A DNA stretch of 48,525 nt from NCBI GenBank assembly GCA_016284175.1, contig JAEEOJ010000106.1, positions 1 to 48,525 of the forward strand, written 5' to 3'. Positions 31,967 through 40,960 of the stretch are shown piece by piece (the stretch's first letter is position 1; each line of letters begins with the position of its first letter). The notes under the pieces are model-generated. The model was not told the DNA's origin. It worked only from the letters and a program-made list of their open reading frames with translations, and searched no databases. The position numbers and the translations under genes were made by a program. The stretch is from Lachnospiraceae bacterium. Lineage in GTDB: Bacteria > Bacillota > Clostridia > Lachnospirales > Lachnospiraceae.

Positions 31967-33061
31967 ATGTCTCAGATGGATGAATTAAGAGATCAGATAG
32001 AAAAAATCGACGAGCAGATGATTTATCTGTTCGAAGAGAGAATGCGCGTCAGCGCCAAAGTTGCCACTTTCAAAAAAGAACACGGAATTCCCGTACTTGA
32101 TGAAGAAAGGGAAAAGATTCTTATTAAAAGAAACGTAGGCAAAGTGAAAAATCGTGAACTCGATGTTTACTACAAAGAATTCTTCGAAGGCGTATTAAAT
32201 GTTTCTAAGAAATATCAGCATAAGCTGATGGAAGGAGTTAAGGTTGCTTACAGCGGAATCGAAGGCTCGTTTGCAAGTATTTCCGCGAGCAAAATCTTAC
32301 CCGATGCCACGAGAGTATCCTACGGCAGCTTTTCAGAGGCGTACAATGCTGTAGAAAACGGCGAATGTGATTTTGCCGTACTTCCTATAGAAAACAGTTA
32401 TGCGGGCGAAGTAGGAGCCGTTACGGACCTTATGTTTAAAGGTAATCTTTTTGTAAACGGAGTGTATGAGCTTGGCGTATCGCAGTGTCTTTTAGGAGTT
32501 AAGGACAGCTCACTTGAATCAATCAAGACGGTGGTCAGCCACTCACAGGCACTCGACCAGTGCAGCGAATATATAAAAAGACACGGATTAAAAAGCATAT
32601 CCGCAGAAAACACTGCTGTTGCCGCAAAAGAAATCGCAGATAAGAATGATATAACCACAGGCGCTATCGCAAGCAAAGAAGCAGCGAATCTCTACGGACT
32701 TACAATACTTGATTACGATATAAACGAGAGTTCTACAAATACAACGCGTTTTGCAGTGTTTTCCAGAGAACGCACAATGATTAAGAGCAAATACGCAAAA
32801 GGCGAATTCATCCTTATGTTTACGGTTAGAAATGAGGCCGGCTCACTCGCTGATGCAATAGCTATTTTAGGTAAGCACGGATTCAATATGAAGGTCATAA
32901 GAAGCAGACCCGTAAAGAATGAAAACTGGCAGTATTATTTCTACACCGAGGTTGAAGGAGACCTCCAGACCGAAGAAGGTAAGAAGATGATGACGGACCT
33001 TCTGTTTAAATGCAGCAAAATCAAAATAGTCGGCAACTATGCTGCGGATATGAAAATCTAA
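31967..33061 (+). CDS. pheA: Bifunctional chorismate mutase / prephenate dehydratase
   Basis: A 364-residue enzyme that converts chorismate to prephenate and then phenylpyruvate, the precursor of phenylalanine. Residues ~1-88 are an AroQ-type chorismate mutase ('MDELRDQIEKIDEQMIYLFE', 'RMRVSAKVATFKKEHG'). Residues ~91-270 are prephenate dehydratase ('VAYSGIEGSFA', 'AVLPIENSYAGEV', and the catalytic 'TTRF' with Thr260-Arg261-Phe262). Residues ~281-360 form an ACT domain ('GSLADAIAILGKHGFNMKVI', with 'RSRPVKN' in place of the common ESRP), which usually gives feedback inhibition by Phe. GAGGTGA lies 6 bases upstream. First structural gene of the operon. Confidence 0.96.
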   Translation: MSQMDELRDQIEKIDEQMIYLFEERMRVSAKVATFKKEHGIPVLDEEREKILIKRNVGKVKNRELDVYYKEFFEGVLNVSKKYQHKLMEGVKVAYSGIEGSFASISASKILPDATRVSYGSFSEAYNAVENGECDFAVLPIENSYAGEVGAVTDLMFKGNLFVNGVYELGVSQCLLGVKDSSLESIKTVVSHSQALDQCSEYIKRHGLKSISAENTAVAAKEIADKNDITTGAIASKEAANLYGLTILDYDINESSTNTTRFAVFSRERTMIKSKYAKGEFILMFTVRNEAGSLADAIAILGKHGFNMKVIRSRPVKNENWQYYFYTEVEGDLQTEEGKKMMTDLLFKCSKIKIVGNYAADMKI

Positions 33062-33075
33062 AAAAGGAAAACAAA

Positions 33076-34098
33076 ATGATCGTAAAAGTAAACCTTCCGA
33101 TAAATGCATATGAAATAAAAATCGAAAGAGGCGTGCTTTCAAAGGCGGGTAAAGAACTTAACTTAAACCGCAAGGTTATGATTGTAACCGATGACGGCGT
33201 GCCTTCAAAGTACAGCGAAGTATTAAGTGCACAGTGCTTAAACGCAAGCATTTTCGTACTTAAGCACGGCGAGGAAAGTAAAAACCTTGATAACTTCGCT
33301 GCGATTGAAAAAGCACTTCTTGAAAACGGTTTTTCAAGAAAGGACTGCGTTGTTGCCTTAGGTGGCGGTGTAGTCGGAGATCTCGCGGGATTTGCCGCAT
33401 CATGCTTTATGCGAGGCATAGATTTTTACAACATTCCGACCACTGTTTTATCACAGGTTGATTCATCGGTCGGCGGTAAGACGGCAGTTGATTTTAACGG
33501 TGTAAAAAATATCGTAGGAACCTTTTATCAGCCTAAAAAAGTGTTGATTGATCCCGATGTTCTGAATACACTTAACGACAGACAAAAGGCTAACGGATTA
33601 GTCGAAGCAGTTAAGATGGCTGCAACGTTTGATGCAGAATTATTTGAAGAATTCGAAAAGGTAGAAAGATTTGAAGATCTTGATATCGAATACGTAATCG
33701 GAAAGGCTATTCAGTTAAAGGCTGATGTGGTTGAAAAGGACGAAAAAGAAGCAGGACTTCGTAAGGTCTTAAACTTCGGTCATACATTAGGACACGGAGT
33801 TGAAGCCGCACTTCAAAATACCGATTATCCCCTTCTTCACGGAGAATGCGTCGGAATGGGCATGACGGTAATGTGTGACGAGGATGTAAAAGAACGCATA
33901 GTAAAGATACTTGATATGTTAAAGATACCTTCGACATATTCATTTGATTTTGATGAAGCACTTGAAGCGGTAACACATGATAAAAAGTTAAACGGAAAAA
34001 CAATTTCCACGGTATATGTTTCAAAAATCGGAACATACGAAATGATAGATATGACACCCGACGAATTAGCCGAAAGACTTCGCAAACTTTTGGGTTAA
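33076..34098 (+). CDS. aroB: 3-dehydroquinate synthase
   Basis: A 340-residue NAD- and metal-dependent enzyme that turns DAHP into 3-dehydroquinate, step 2 of the shikimate pathway. Signatures are 'KHGEESKNLDNFAAIEKALL', 'CVVALGGGVVGDLAGFAA', 'PTTVLSQVDSSVGGKTAVDF' and the metal-binding 'NFGHTLGHGVEAAL'. ATG 33076 was chosen (AAGGA 7 bases upstream), 14 bases after the pheA stop; an in-frame upstream extension would overlap pheA. Confidence 0.97.
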   Translation: MIVKVNLPINAYEIKIERGVLSKAGKELNLNRKVMIVTDDGVPSKYSEVLSAQCLNASIFVLKHGEESKNLDNFAAIEKALLENGFSRKDCVVALGGGVVGDLAGFAASCFMRGIDFYNIPTTVLSQVDSSVGGKTAVDFNGVKNIVGTFYQPKKVLIDPDVLNTLNDRQKANGLVEAVKMAATFDAELFEEFEKVERFEDLDIEYVIGKAIQLKADVVEKDEKEAGLRKVLNFGHTLGHGVEAALQNTDYPLLHGECVGMGMTVMCDEDVKERIVKILDMLKIPSTYSFDFDEALEAVTHDKKLNGKTISTVYVSKIGTYEMIDMTPDELAERLRKLLG

Positions 34099-34120
34099 TG
34101 TATTTGAAAAGGATAAAAAT

Positions 34121-35227
34121 ATGAAGAACACATTCGGACAAAGTTTACAGACAACTATATTTGGCGAGAGCCATGGCCCTTTTATAGGAGTGGTACTTGA
34201 CGGACTTGCACCCGGAATAGAAGTAAATGATGATTTTATCAAAGAAAGATTGTCTCTTCGAAGACCAAACGGTGCTATTTCAACAAAGAGAGTTGAGGCG
34301 GATGAATATCAGATTGTAAGCGGTGTTTTTAACAATAAAACCACGGGAACCCCGCTTTGCATTTTAATACCCAACACCAATACAAAGAGTGCCGATTACG
34401 ACAAGACAGGAAGAGTTGCACGTCCCGGACATGCGGATTATACGGCAATGTGCAAATATCACGGCTTCGAAGACTACAGAGGCGGCGGACATTTTAGCGG
34501 AAGAATAACTGCAGCAATAGTGGCAGGCGGTGCAATAGCGCAGAGTGCACTTTCAAAGAAGGGTATTGAAATAGGATCGCATATTTACAAGCTGTCCGAT
34601 ATAACGGACACATCATTTGATGAGATAGATAACAATGAACTCGTAAAAGAGATTTCTGTTCTTAACAAAAAAGAATTTGCTGTAATAGATGATGTTAAAT
34701 CAGAGAAAATGATGCAGGCAATTCTTGATGCCGCAAAGGATGCAGACAGTGTAGGAGGAGTACTTGAAACAGCAATCACAGGCCTTCCCGCAGGTGTCGG
34801 TGAACCCTGGTTTGATTCGGTTGAGAGTGTTCTTTCACATGTTCTTTTCTCTGTACCCGGTATCAAGGGCGTTCAGTTTGGCGCAGGCTTTGACAAGGTT
34901 TGCGAAAGAGGCAGCAGCTTTAACGATGCTTTCAGAAACGAAGACGGAAAAGTTGTTACGGCTACCAATAATAACGGCGGTGTAAACGGCGGCATCACAA
35001 ACGGTATGCCGATTATCATAAAGTGTGCGGTTAAGCCCACTCCTTCGATTTACAAAGAACAGAAGAGCATAAATCTTAACACACTTGATAACTCTGATAT
35101 AGCAATAGAGGGAAGACACGATCCCGCTATCATTCACAGAGCAAGAGTCGTTGTTGATTCGGTATGCGCACTCGCAGTATATGACATGCTTGCGGCAAGA
35201 TTTGGTACCGACTATTTTGTGAACTAG
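34121..35227 (+). CDS. aroC: Chorismate synthase
   Basis: A 368-residue FMN-dependent enzyme that removes phosphate from EPSP to give chorismate, the last shared step. Family signatures are 'TIFGESHGPFIGVVLDG', 'DYTAMCKYHGFEDYRGGGHF', 'SGRITAA' and, near the end, 'GRHDPAIIHRARVVVDS'. The length is standard. An AAGGA site precedes the ATG. The gap to the next gene holds a small imperfect palindrome. Confidence 0.97.
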   Translation: MKNTFGQSLQTTIFGESHGPFIGVVLDGLAPGIEVNDDFIKERLSLRRPNGAISTKRVEADEYQIVSGVFNNKTTGTPLCILIPNTNTKSADYDKTGRVARPGHADYTAMCKYHGFEDYRGGGHFSGRITAAIVAGGAIAQSALSKKGIEIGSHIYKLSDITDTSFDEIDNNELVKEISVLNKKEFAVIDDVKSEKMMQAILDAAKDADSVGGVLETAITGLPAGVGEPWFDSVESVLSHVLFSVPGIKGVQFGAGFDKVCERGSSFNDAFRNEDGKVVTATNNNGGVNGGITNGMPIIIKCAVKPTPSIYKEQKSINLNTLDNSDIAIEGRHDPAIIHRARVVVDSVCALAVYDMLAARFGTDYFVN

Positions 35228-35257
35228 GTGCCTGACTCACGTAGTGTGTCTGGCTCC
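35227..35257. repeat. Imperfect REP-like hairpin inside the aro operon
   Basis: GGTGCCTGACTCAC (35227-35240), GTA loop, GTGTGTCTGGCTCC (35244-35257). Eleven of 14 positions pair; the three mismatches are all T-T and spaced every fourth base. It overlaps the aroC stop codon by its last base region and fills the aroC-aroE gap. Confidence 0.6.
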
Positions 35258-35273
35258 TCAAATGGGAGAAAAA

Positions 35274-36509
35274 ATGGAATACGGACTCATAGGCGAACGC
35301 CTCGGACATAGTTATTCAAAATTAATACATGAGCAGTTCGGTTTTTACGGATATGAACTAAAAGAAATCCCGCGTGACGGACTCGATTCTTTTATGAGAG
35401 AAAAGGATTTCAAGGGTATCAATGTTACGATTCCGTATAAGGAAGACGTAATCAAATACCTTGATTTCGTCGATGAAAGAGCACGTTCAATCGGAGCCGT
35501 AAATACCGTGGTTAATAAGGACGGCAAACTGTACGGCTACAATACCGATTATTTCGGACTTAAAACACTTCTTGAATCAAACGGATTTGATTTAAAAGGC
35601 AAGAAGGTTTTGATTCTCGGTACCGGCGGTACGAGTAAGACCGCATATGCTGTATGCAAACACATGGGCGCGTGGTTTTTAAGCAAGGTTTCAAGAAGTG
35701 CGAAAGACGGCGCGATTACTTATGAGGAAGCATACGAAAAGCATGCGGACGCTTCTTACATCATCAATACCACACCAAGCGGAATGTATCCGAATCTTGA
35801 AGGAAAACCGATTGATCTTAAAAGATTTGAAAAGCTCGAAGGTGTTGCGGATGTAATCTACAATCCTTTAAGAACAAGGCTTATCGAAGAAGCCGAAGAA
35901 CTTGGAATTAAGTGCTGCTCGGGCCTTAGGATGCTTGTTTTCCAGGCTGTTGCGGCTTGCGAATTCTTCATTGATAAAAGACCTGATGATGCACTTTCCG
36001 AATTAATCATAAAAGGCCTAACCGGCGATATCGAAAACATCGTTTTAACGGGAATGCCCGGAAGCGGCAAGAGTACCATCGGAAAGCTTCTTGAAAAAGA
36101 GTTAAACAAAAAATTCATCGATACCGATGCACTTATAGTCGAAAAAGAAAAAAGAGAGATTTCAGATATATTTGCAACCGACGGCGAGGCGTATTTCAGA
36201 GACGTAGAGGCAGAGGTTATAAAAGAAGTATCGCTCAAGAAAAACTGCATTATCTCAACAGGTGGCGGTGCGATACTAAGAGATGAAAATGTAAAAAATC
36301 TTGCTGCAAACGGAAGGATTTATTTCCTCGACAGAAAGCCCGAAGATCTTGTTCCCACAGACGACAGACCTCTTGCAAACGAGAAGTCCAAAATCATGAA
36401 ACTGTATGAACAAAGGCTTCCGATTTACAAATCAACCTGTGATGAAATCATTAATGCAGAGGCAGGTATAGAAGAAACGGTTAAAGCATTGCTTAAAAAA
36501 GGAGAATAA
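35274..36509 (+). CDS. aroE: Fused shikimate dehydrogenase - shikimate kinase
   Basis: A 411-residue bifunctional protein. Residues ~1-250 are shikimate 5-dehydrogenase: 'GERLGHSYSKLIHEQ' (substrate binding), 'NVTIPYKED' with catalytic Lys56, Asp92 in 'NTDYFG', and the NADP loop 'ILGTGGTSKTA'. Residues ~254-411 are shikimate kinase (AroK): Walker A 'GMPGSGKST' (260-268), 'FIDTDALI', 'GEAYFRDVEAEVI', 'STGGGAILR' and 'DDRPL'. It carries out pathway steps 4 and 5 in one chain. GGGAGA precedes ATG 35274. The next ATG (aroQ) follows directly after its stop. Confidence 0.95.
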   Translation: MEYGLIGERLGHSYSKLIHEQFGFYGYELKEIPRDGLDSFMREKDFKGINVTIPYKEDVIKYLDFVDERARSIGAVNTVVNKDGKLYGYNTDYFGLKTLLESNGFDLKGKKVLILGTGGTSKTAYAVCKHMGAWFLSKVSRSAKDGAITYEEAYEKHADASYIINTTPSGMYPNLEGKPIDLKRFEKLEGVADVIYNPLRTRLIEEAEELGIKCCSGLRMLVFQAVAACEFFIDKRPDDALSELIIKGLTGDIENIVLTGMPGSGKSTIGKLLEKELNKKFIDTDALIVEKEKREISDIFATDGEAYFRDVEAEVIKEVSLKKNCIISTGGGAILRDENVKNLAANGRIYFLDRKPEDLVPTDDRPLANEKSKIMKLYEQRLPIYKSTCDEIINAEAGIEETVKALLKKGE

Positions 36510-36944
36510 ATGAAAACAATACGTGTAATAAATGGTCCCAATTTAAATATGCTCGGAATCCGCGAGCCGGATATTTACGGCAAGACCGATTATAAATCGC
36601 TTTGCGAAATGATTGAAAATTATGCCGAGGTAATCGGTGTAAATGTTCAGATAATGCAGAGCAATCATGAGGGCGATCTGGTTGACTGGATTCAGGAAAG
36701 CTACAAAGCAATTGACGGTATCGTCATTAATCCCGGAGCCTATACACACACCAGTATTGCGATTCTTGATGCTGCAAAGGCAGTCGGAATTCCAATGGTT
36801 GAAGTACATATCTCCGATGTGGATTCAAGAGAAAAATTTAGACAGGTTAGCTACATCAGAGAGGCTTGCATTAAATCCATCATAGGCCACGGAATAAACG
36901 GATATCTTGAAGCAATGGACTGCCTTATGGAAACAATAGGATAA
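36510..36944 (+). CDS. aroQ: 3-dehydroquinate dehydratase, type II
   Basis: A 144-residue enzyme that dehydrates 3-dehydroquinate to 3-dehydroshikimate (step 3). Type II hallmarks are 'INGPNLNMLGIREPDIYG' with the catalytic Tyr, 'QSNHEGDLVDWIQ', 'NPGAYTHTSIAILDA' and 'EVHISDVDSREKFRQ' with the catalytic His. Family members form dodecamers. Its ATG abuts the preceding stop codon (TAAATG), with AAAGGAGA inside the upstream gene, implying translational coupling. Confidence 0.97.
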   Translation: MKTIRVINGPNLNMLGIREPDIYGKTDYKSLCEMIENYAEVIGVNVQIMQSNHEGDLVDWIQESYKAIDGIVINPGAYTHTSIAILDAAKAVGIPMVEVHISDVDSREKFRQVSYIREACIKSIIGHGINGYLEAMDCLMETIG

Positions 36945-36974
36945 AGCATTTGTATTAATTGTAGGAGGGGAAGC

Positions 36975-37691
36975 ATGAGATACGAATCGAATTACAGAAA
37001 TCAGTTCTTTTGGGAAAGTGACGGTCTTCCCGGAATCAGCGAAATGATGGATTTTTTCAGGAGTGAGATGACTGCGCCCAAAGCAAAAATACCTGCGACT
37101 AAAATCACGAAAGCCATTCTCATCAGTCTTTTGAGTCTGTCAGCAATAACTGTAATCACTGCCGGCATATCTTTTGCGATTATGAAGAGCATTGCTTTTA
37201 CGGTTGTACTTTCAATGCTGGTTTTATTCTTTTTAATGGGAATAATGATAATTGTTTTATCCATATTGCAATTTAAAGTTTTTCCGAAGGCATGTTCAGA
37301 ACCGGTTGAGGCCGAATGCATCGGATTTTCCATATCAGGTGGCAACGGAGACGGAGGCGCAGCAGGACCTACTAGATGCCCGGTTTTTAAATATTCATAT
37401 CACGGATTTGAGTATACTGCATTTGACCACGTTTATGAAAATCGTGGAAACTTCCCTGCAGTCGGTTCCAAGCTTCAGATTCTTGTCAATCCCGACGATC
37501 CTGAAGAGCTGGTATGGGATTTGACAGGAAGACGTCCCAGATTCCTTATTTTATGCGGTATATTTGCAATTGTTTTAAGCGCGGCAATTATGTTTATTGT
37601 ATTAAATGATAAGAACTTCATGGATTCCGCAAGAGAAGACAAGGGTGGATTGAAAGACCAGGTTATCGAAATAATGCAGGATGGAAATTAA
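36975..37691 (+). CDS. DUF3592-like membrane protein within the aro operon
   Basis: A 238-residue protein with two adjacent helices at ~55-72 and ~75-98 ('ISLLSLSAITVITAGISFAI', 'VVLSMLVLFFLMGIMIIVLS') and one at ~190-210 ('FLILCGIFAIVLSAAIMFIV'). The soluble part 'VEAECIGFSISGG', 'CPVFKYSYHGFEYTAFDHVY' and 'LQILVNPDDPEELVWD' resembles DUF3592. It is not a shikimate enzyme and sits between aroQ and aroA with its own GGAGGGG site. Its role in the operon is unknown; it may be an insertion by rearrangement. Confidence 0.78.
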   Translation: MRYESNYRNQFFWESDGLPGISEMMDFFRSEMTAPKAKIPATKITKAILISLLSLSAITVITAGISFAIMKSIAFTVVLSMLVLFFLMGIMIIVLSILQFKVFPKACSEPVEAECIGFSISGGNGDGGAAGPTRCPVFKYSYHGFEYTAFDHVYENRGNFPAVGSKLQILVNPDDPEELVWDLTGRRPRFLILCGIFAIVLSAAIMFIVLNDKNFMDSAREDKGGLKDQVIEIMQDGN

Positions 37692-37711
37692 AAACGGTTT
37701 AGGAAATAAAG

Positions 37712-38923
37712 ATGATAAAAGAAATAAGAAAATCAACAGCAAAGGGAATCATAAAAGCACCGCCTTCAAAAAGCATGGCGCACAGATATATTATCTGCGC
37801 AGCATTGTCTGACGGTGTGAGTAAGATTACAAATGTTGATTATTCTGAAGATATAAAAGCGACAATTGATTGTATAAAATTTCTCGGTGCCAAAGTTGAA
37901 ACATCAGAAACTTCTGTAATAATCGATGGCACGAATTCTATTTTTAATATGTCCAATAAATCGGACATATCAGAAATTGATTTTATGTGTCGCGAAAGCG
38001 GAAGTACGATGAGATTTTTCATGGGAATTGCCATGACACTTCCCGCTGTCAGCAATTTCTTCGGCAGCGAGACTTTAAGAAACAGACCTTTTGGAATATA
38101 CGAAAAAATCTTAGGTAATAACTTTAAGAAATGTGAAGATAAAATCGTAATAAACGGACCCATATCCGATAACGATTTTGAAATAGCCGGCAATATAAGC
38201 AGCCAGTTTGTGACAGGTCTTTTACTTGCACTTTCTCTTAAAGAAGAGGGTGGCAGCATTACACTCATCCCTCCCGTAGAGAGCAGATCCTACATTAATA
38301 TGACCATTCAGGCAATGCGTGAATTCGGAATAGATGTTGAGTGGGAGAGTGAGACCAAATTATTCGTTAATGCTAATCAGAAGTATGCTGCCAAAGACAT
38401 CGAGGTTGAAGGCGATTATTCAAACGCTGCATTTCTTGATGCATTTAACTATATCGGCGGAGATGTGAAGGTCGAAGGCTTAAATGAAAAAAGCCTGCAG
38501 GGTGATAAGGTTTACAAAGAATGCTTTGAGAAATTAAAAGTCGGAAAGGCTACAATAGATATAGCAGACTGCCCTGATTTGGGTCCCGTACTTTTTGCGG
38601 TTGCGGCTGCAAATCACGGAGGATATTTTACATCCACAGCACGCCTTAAAATAAAAGAGAGTGACCGCGGAAGCGTAATGTGCGAGGAACTTTCAAAGCT
38701 TGGTGTTAAAACTCATATGGAAGAAAATTCCATCGAGATAGAAGGCGGACTTAATGCACCAACAGAAGTATTGTGCGGACATAACGATCACAGAATTGTA
38801 ATGTCGCTTTCACTTCTTTTATCATTGACAGGCGGTGCAATAACAGAGGCAGAAGCAGTAAGAAAAAGCTACCCCGGATTCTTTTATGATATAAAAAGTC
38901 TTGGGGTTAATATAGGAGAATAA
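37712..38923 (+). CDS. aroA: 3-phosphoshikimate 1-carboxyvinyltransferase (EPSP synthase)
   Basis: A 403-residue enzyme that joins PEP to shikimate-3-phosphate (step 6). Motifs are 'APPSKSMAHRYIICAALSDG', 'ESGSTMRFFMGIAM', 'NISSQFVTGLLLALSL', 'ESRSYINMTIQAM', 'EGDYSNAAF', 'RLKIKESDRGSVMCEEL' and 'CGHNDHRIVMSLSLL'. It is slightly shorter than the common ~427 residues but all active-site segments are present. Confidence 0.97.
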   Translation: MIKEIRKSTAKGIIKAPPSKSMAHRYIICAALSDGVSKITNVDYSEDIKATIDCIKFLGAKVETSETSVIIDGTNSIFNMSNKSDISEIDFMCRESGSTMRFFMGIAMTLPAVSNFFGSETLRNRPFGIYEKILGNNFKKCEDKIVINGPISDNDFEIAGNISSQFVTGLLLALSLKEEGGSITLIPPVESRSYINMTIQAMREFGIDVEWESETKLFVNANQKYAAKDIEVEGDYSNAAFLDAFNYIGGDVKVEGLNEKSLQGDKVYKECFEKLKVGKATIDIADCPDLGPVLFAVAAANHGGYFTSTARLKIKESDRGSVMCEELSKLGVKTHMEENSIEIEGGLNAPTEVLCGHNDHRIVMSLSLLLSLTGGAITEAEAVRKSYPGFFYDIKSLGVNIGE

Positions 38924-38924
38924 C

Positions 38925-39788
38925 ATGGAATGGATTAACAAACAAAACGTCCTTATCGTTGGTTTGGGACTAATGGGCGGAAGCTACGCAAAAGCTCTTA
39001 AAAGAATCGGCTGTCATGTTACGGCAATTGACAGAAGCGAAGATACGATTAAGTTTGCAATTGAAAACGATATAATCGACGACGGAACAAGCAACGAAGA
39101 CACAAAAGAGTTCGTAGGAAATGCTGACTGCATCATCCTTGCGCTTTATCCTAACGCTGCGGTTGAATGGATCAAGAACAACAAAGAATATATTAAGGAC
39201 GGCATTCGCTTAACCGATGTGACAGGTGTTAAAAGCTGTATCGTATATGCCATTCAGGATGCACTCGGAGATAAAGCGGAATTTATTGCCGCACATCCGA
39301 TGGCTGGTAAAGAAACAAGCGGTGTGGAAAATGCCGACGACCGTATTTTCAGAGATGCGAACTACATCGTGGTTCCGACGGATAAGAATACCGAAGAGGC
39401 AATACTCTGGTGCGAAAACTTAGGACAGATATTGGGCTTTAACAAAGTCAGTATCTTAAGCCCCGAAGAGCATGACGAAATGATTGCATATGTATCACAG
39501 CTTACACACTGCATCGCAGTATCTCTTATGACATGCAAGGATAACGAGCATCTTAAGGATTACACGGGCGATTCTTTTAGGGACTTAACAAGAATTGCGA
39601 GAATCAACGAGAACATGTGGACCGAGCTTTTCCATATGAACAAGGATTCGCTCCTAAAAGAAATGGATTTGTTTATCGATGAGATATCAAATCTACGCAA
39701 CCTAATCGCCGAGGATGATTCCGAAGCCATAAAAGAAAAGATGAGATTATCGACGGCAAGACGATCGAAATTTAATTCTAAAAAATGA
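38925..39788 (+). CDS. tyrA: Prephenate dehydrogenase
   Basis: A 287-residue NAD-dependent enzyme that turns prephenate into 4-hydroxyphenylpyruvate for tyrosine. The N-terminal Rossmann loop is 'LIVGLGLMGGSYAKALKRIG'; 'AAHPMAGKETSGVENAD' carries the catalytic His region; the helical C-terminal half has 'LTHCIAVSLM' and 'GDSFRDLTRIARINENMWTE'. No C-terminal ACT domain is fused. The ATG lies one base after the aroA stop, with AGGAG upstream. Confidence 0.96.
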   Translation: MEWINKQNVLIVGLGLMGGSYAKALKRIGCHVTAIDRSEDTIKFAIENDIIDDGTSNEDTKEFVGNADCIILALYPNAAVEWIKNNKEYIKDGIRLTDVTGVKSCIVYAIQDALGDKAEFIAAHPMAGKETSGVENADDRIFRDANYIVVPTDKNTEEAILWCENLGQILGFNKVSILSPEEHDEMIAYVSQLTHCIAVSLMTCKDNEHLKDYTGDSFRDLTRIARINENMWTELFHMNKDSLLKEMDLFIDEISNLRNLIAEDDSEAIKEKMRLSTARRSKFNSKK

Positions 39789-39821
39789 GAGAATGAATAA
39801 AGTTAAGAAAGGCAAAAAAAC

Positions 39822-40850
39822 ATGAAAATGAATTTCATCAAAAAACTTGCATTACCCGTAGAGGTTAAGGAAATGTGTCCGTTAACCGGCAAGATGGGAG
39901 ATCTTGTTGATACGAAAAAGGCACAATTGGAATCTGTATTTGAAGGAAGAAGCGACAAGCTTATACTTATCATCGGACCCTGCTCGGCAGACAGAGAAGA
40001 CAGTGTAATCGATTACATTTCAAGACTCTGCCCGATTCAGGAAAAGGTAAAAGATAAAATCATCATCGTTCCGAGAATTTATACAAACAAACCCCGTACA
40101 ACAGGCGAGGGTTACAAGGGTATGCTTCATCAGCCCGACCCCAACGAAAAGTCAGATCTTTTCAAGGGAATTATTGCGACCAGACATCTTCACATGCGTG
40201 CGATTGAAGAGACCGGTTTTGCGTGCGCGGATGAAATGCTTTATCCCGAAAACTATCAGTACCTTGACGACGTGCTTGCATATGTTGCAGTCGGTGCAAG
40301 ATCGGTTGAAGACCAGCAGCATCGTCTTGTTGCCAGCGGTATCGCAGCGCCCGTAGGTATGAAGAACCCTACCTCAGGTGATATCAGCGTTATGATGAAC
40401 GGTATCCTTGCAGCACAGCATTCACATTCATTCATTTACAGAGGCTGGGAAGTTCATTCGGAAGGCAACCCTTACGCACATGCTATTTTACGAGGTTATA
40501 CCAACAAGCACGGCGAATCACAGCCTAACTACCATTTCGAAGATCTTATAAGACTCTGCGACGCATATGACGAGAGAGACCTTATAAATCCTGCAGTTAT
40601 CATCGACACCAACCATTCGAACTCAGGCAAGAACCCGTTTGAGCAGCCCAGAATCATAAAAGACGTGCTTTACTCCACCAGACATGACGAGCGCGTCAAG
40701 AAGATTCTCAAAGGCTTCATGGTTGAAAGCTACATCGAGGACGGCTGCCAGAAGGTAGACGGTGGCGTATACGGTAAGTCGATCACCGACCCTTGCCTCG
40801 GCTGGGAGAAGACCGAGAAACTCATCTATGAAATTGCGGATTTATTGTAA
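39822..40850 (+). CDS. aroF: 3-deoxy-7-phosphoheptulonate synthase, class I (AroG/AroF type)
   Basis: A 342-residue enzyme that condenses PEP and erythrose-4-phosphate into DAHP, the committed step of the pathway. Class I alpha signatures are 'LILIIGPCSADREDSVIDYI', 'YTNKPRTTGEGYKGMLHQPD', 'GARSVEDQQHRLVASGIAAP', 'VGMKNPTSGD' and 'DTNHSNSGKNP'. The closest pattern is the enterobacterial AroF/AroG/AroH group; which amino acid inhibits it cannot be read by eye. Last gene of the operon, followed by a strong terminator. Confidence 0.95.
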   Translation: MKMNFIKKLALPVEVKEMCPLTGKMGDLVDTKKAQLESVFEGRSDKLILIIGPCSADREDSVIDYISRLCPIQEKVKDKIIIVPRIYTNKPRTTGEGYKGMLHQPDPNEKSDLFKGIIATRHLHMRAIEETGFACADEMLYPENYQYLDDVLAYVAVGARSVEDQQHRLVASGIAAPVGMKNPTSGDISVMMNGILAAQHSHSFIYRGWEVHSEGNPYAHAILRGYTNKHGESQPNYHFEDLIRLCDAYDERDLINPAVIIDTNHSNSGKNPFEQPRIIKDVLYSTRHDERVKKILKGFMVESYIEDGCQKVDGGVYGKSITDPCLGWEKTEKLIYEIADLL

Positions 40851-40863
40851 TTGAATAAAAATA

Positions 40864-40906
40864 AAAAACCCCTGCAGACCGTGATTTTACAGTCTGCAGG
40901 GTTTTT
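40864..40906. terminator. Bidirectional terminator at the end of the aromatic operon
   Basis: AAAAACCCCTGCAGAC (40864-40879) pairs with GTCTGCAGGGTTTTT (40892-40906). It serves the aro operon (+) and the convergent polysaccharide operon (-). Confidence 0.95.
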
Positions 40907-40960
40907 AAAAAAATTGAGAGAAGTCTTGACAGTGTTTGTCAGACTGTGTTTGAAATACGA

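Noticed and set aside
33010..33075. Longer aroB start overlapping pheA
   Set aside because: No ribosome site and not conserved in AroB; ATG 33076 has AAGGA.
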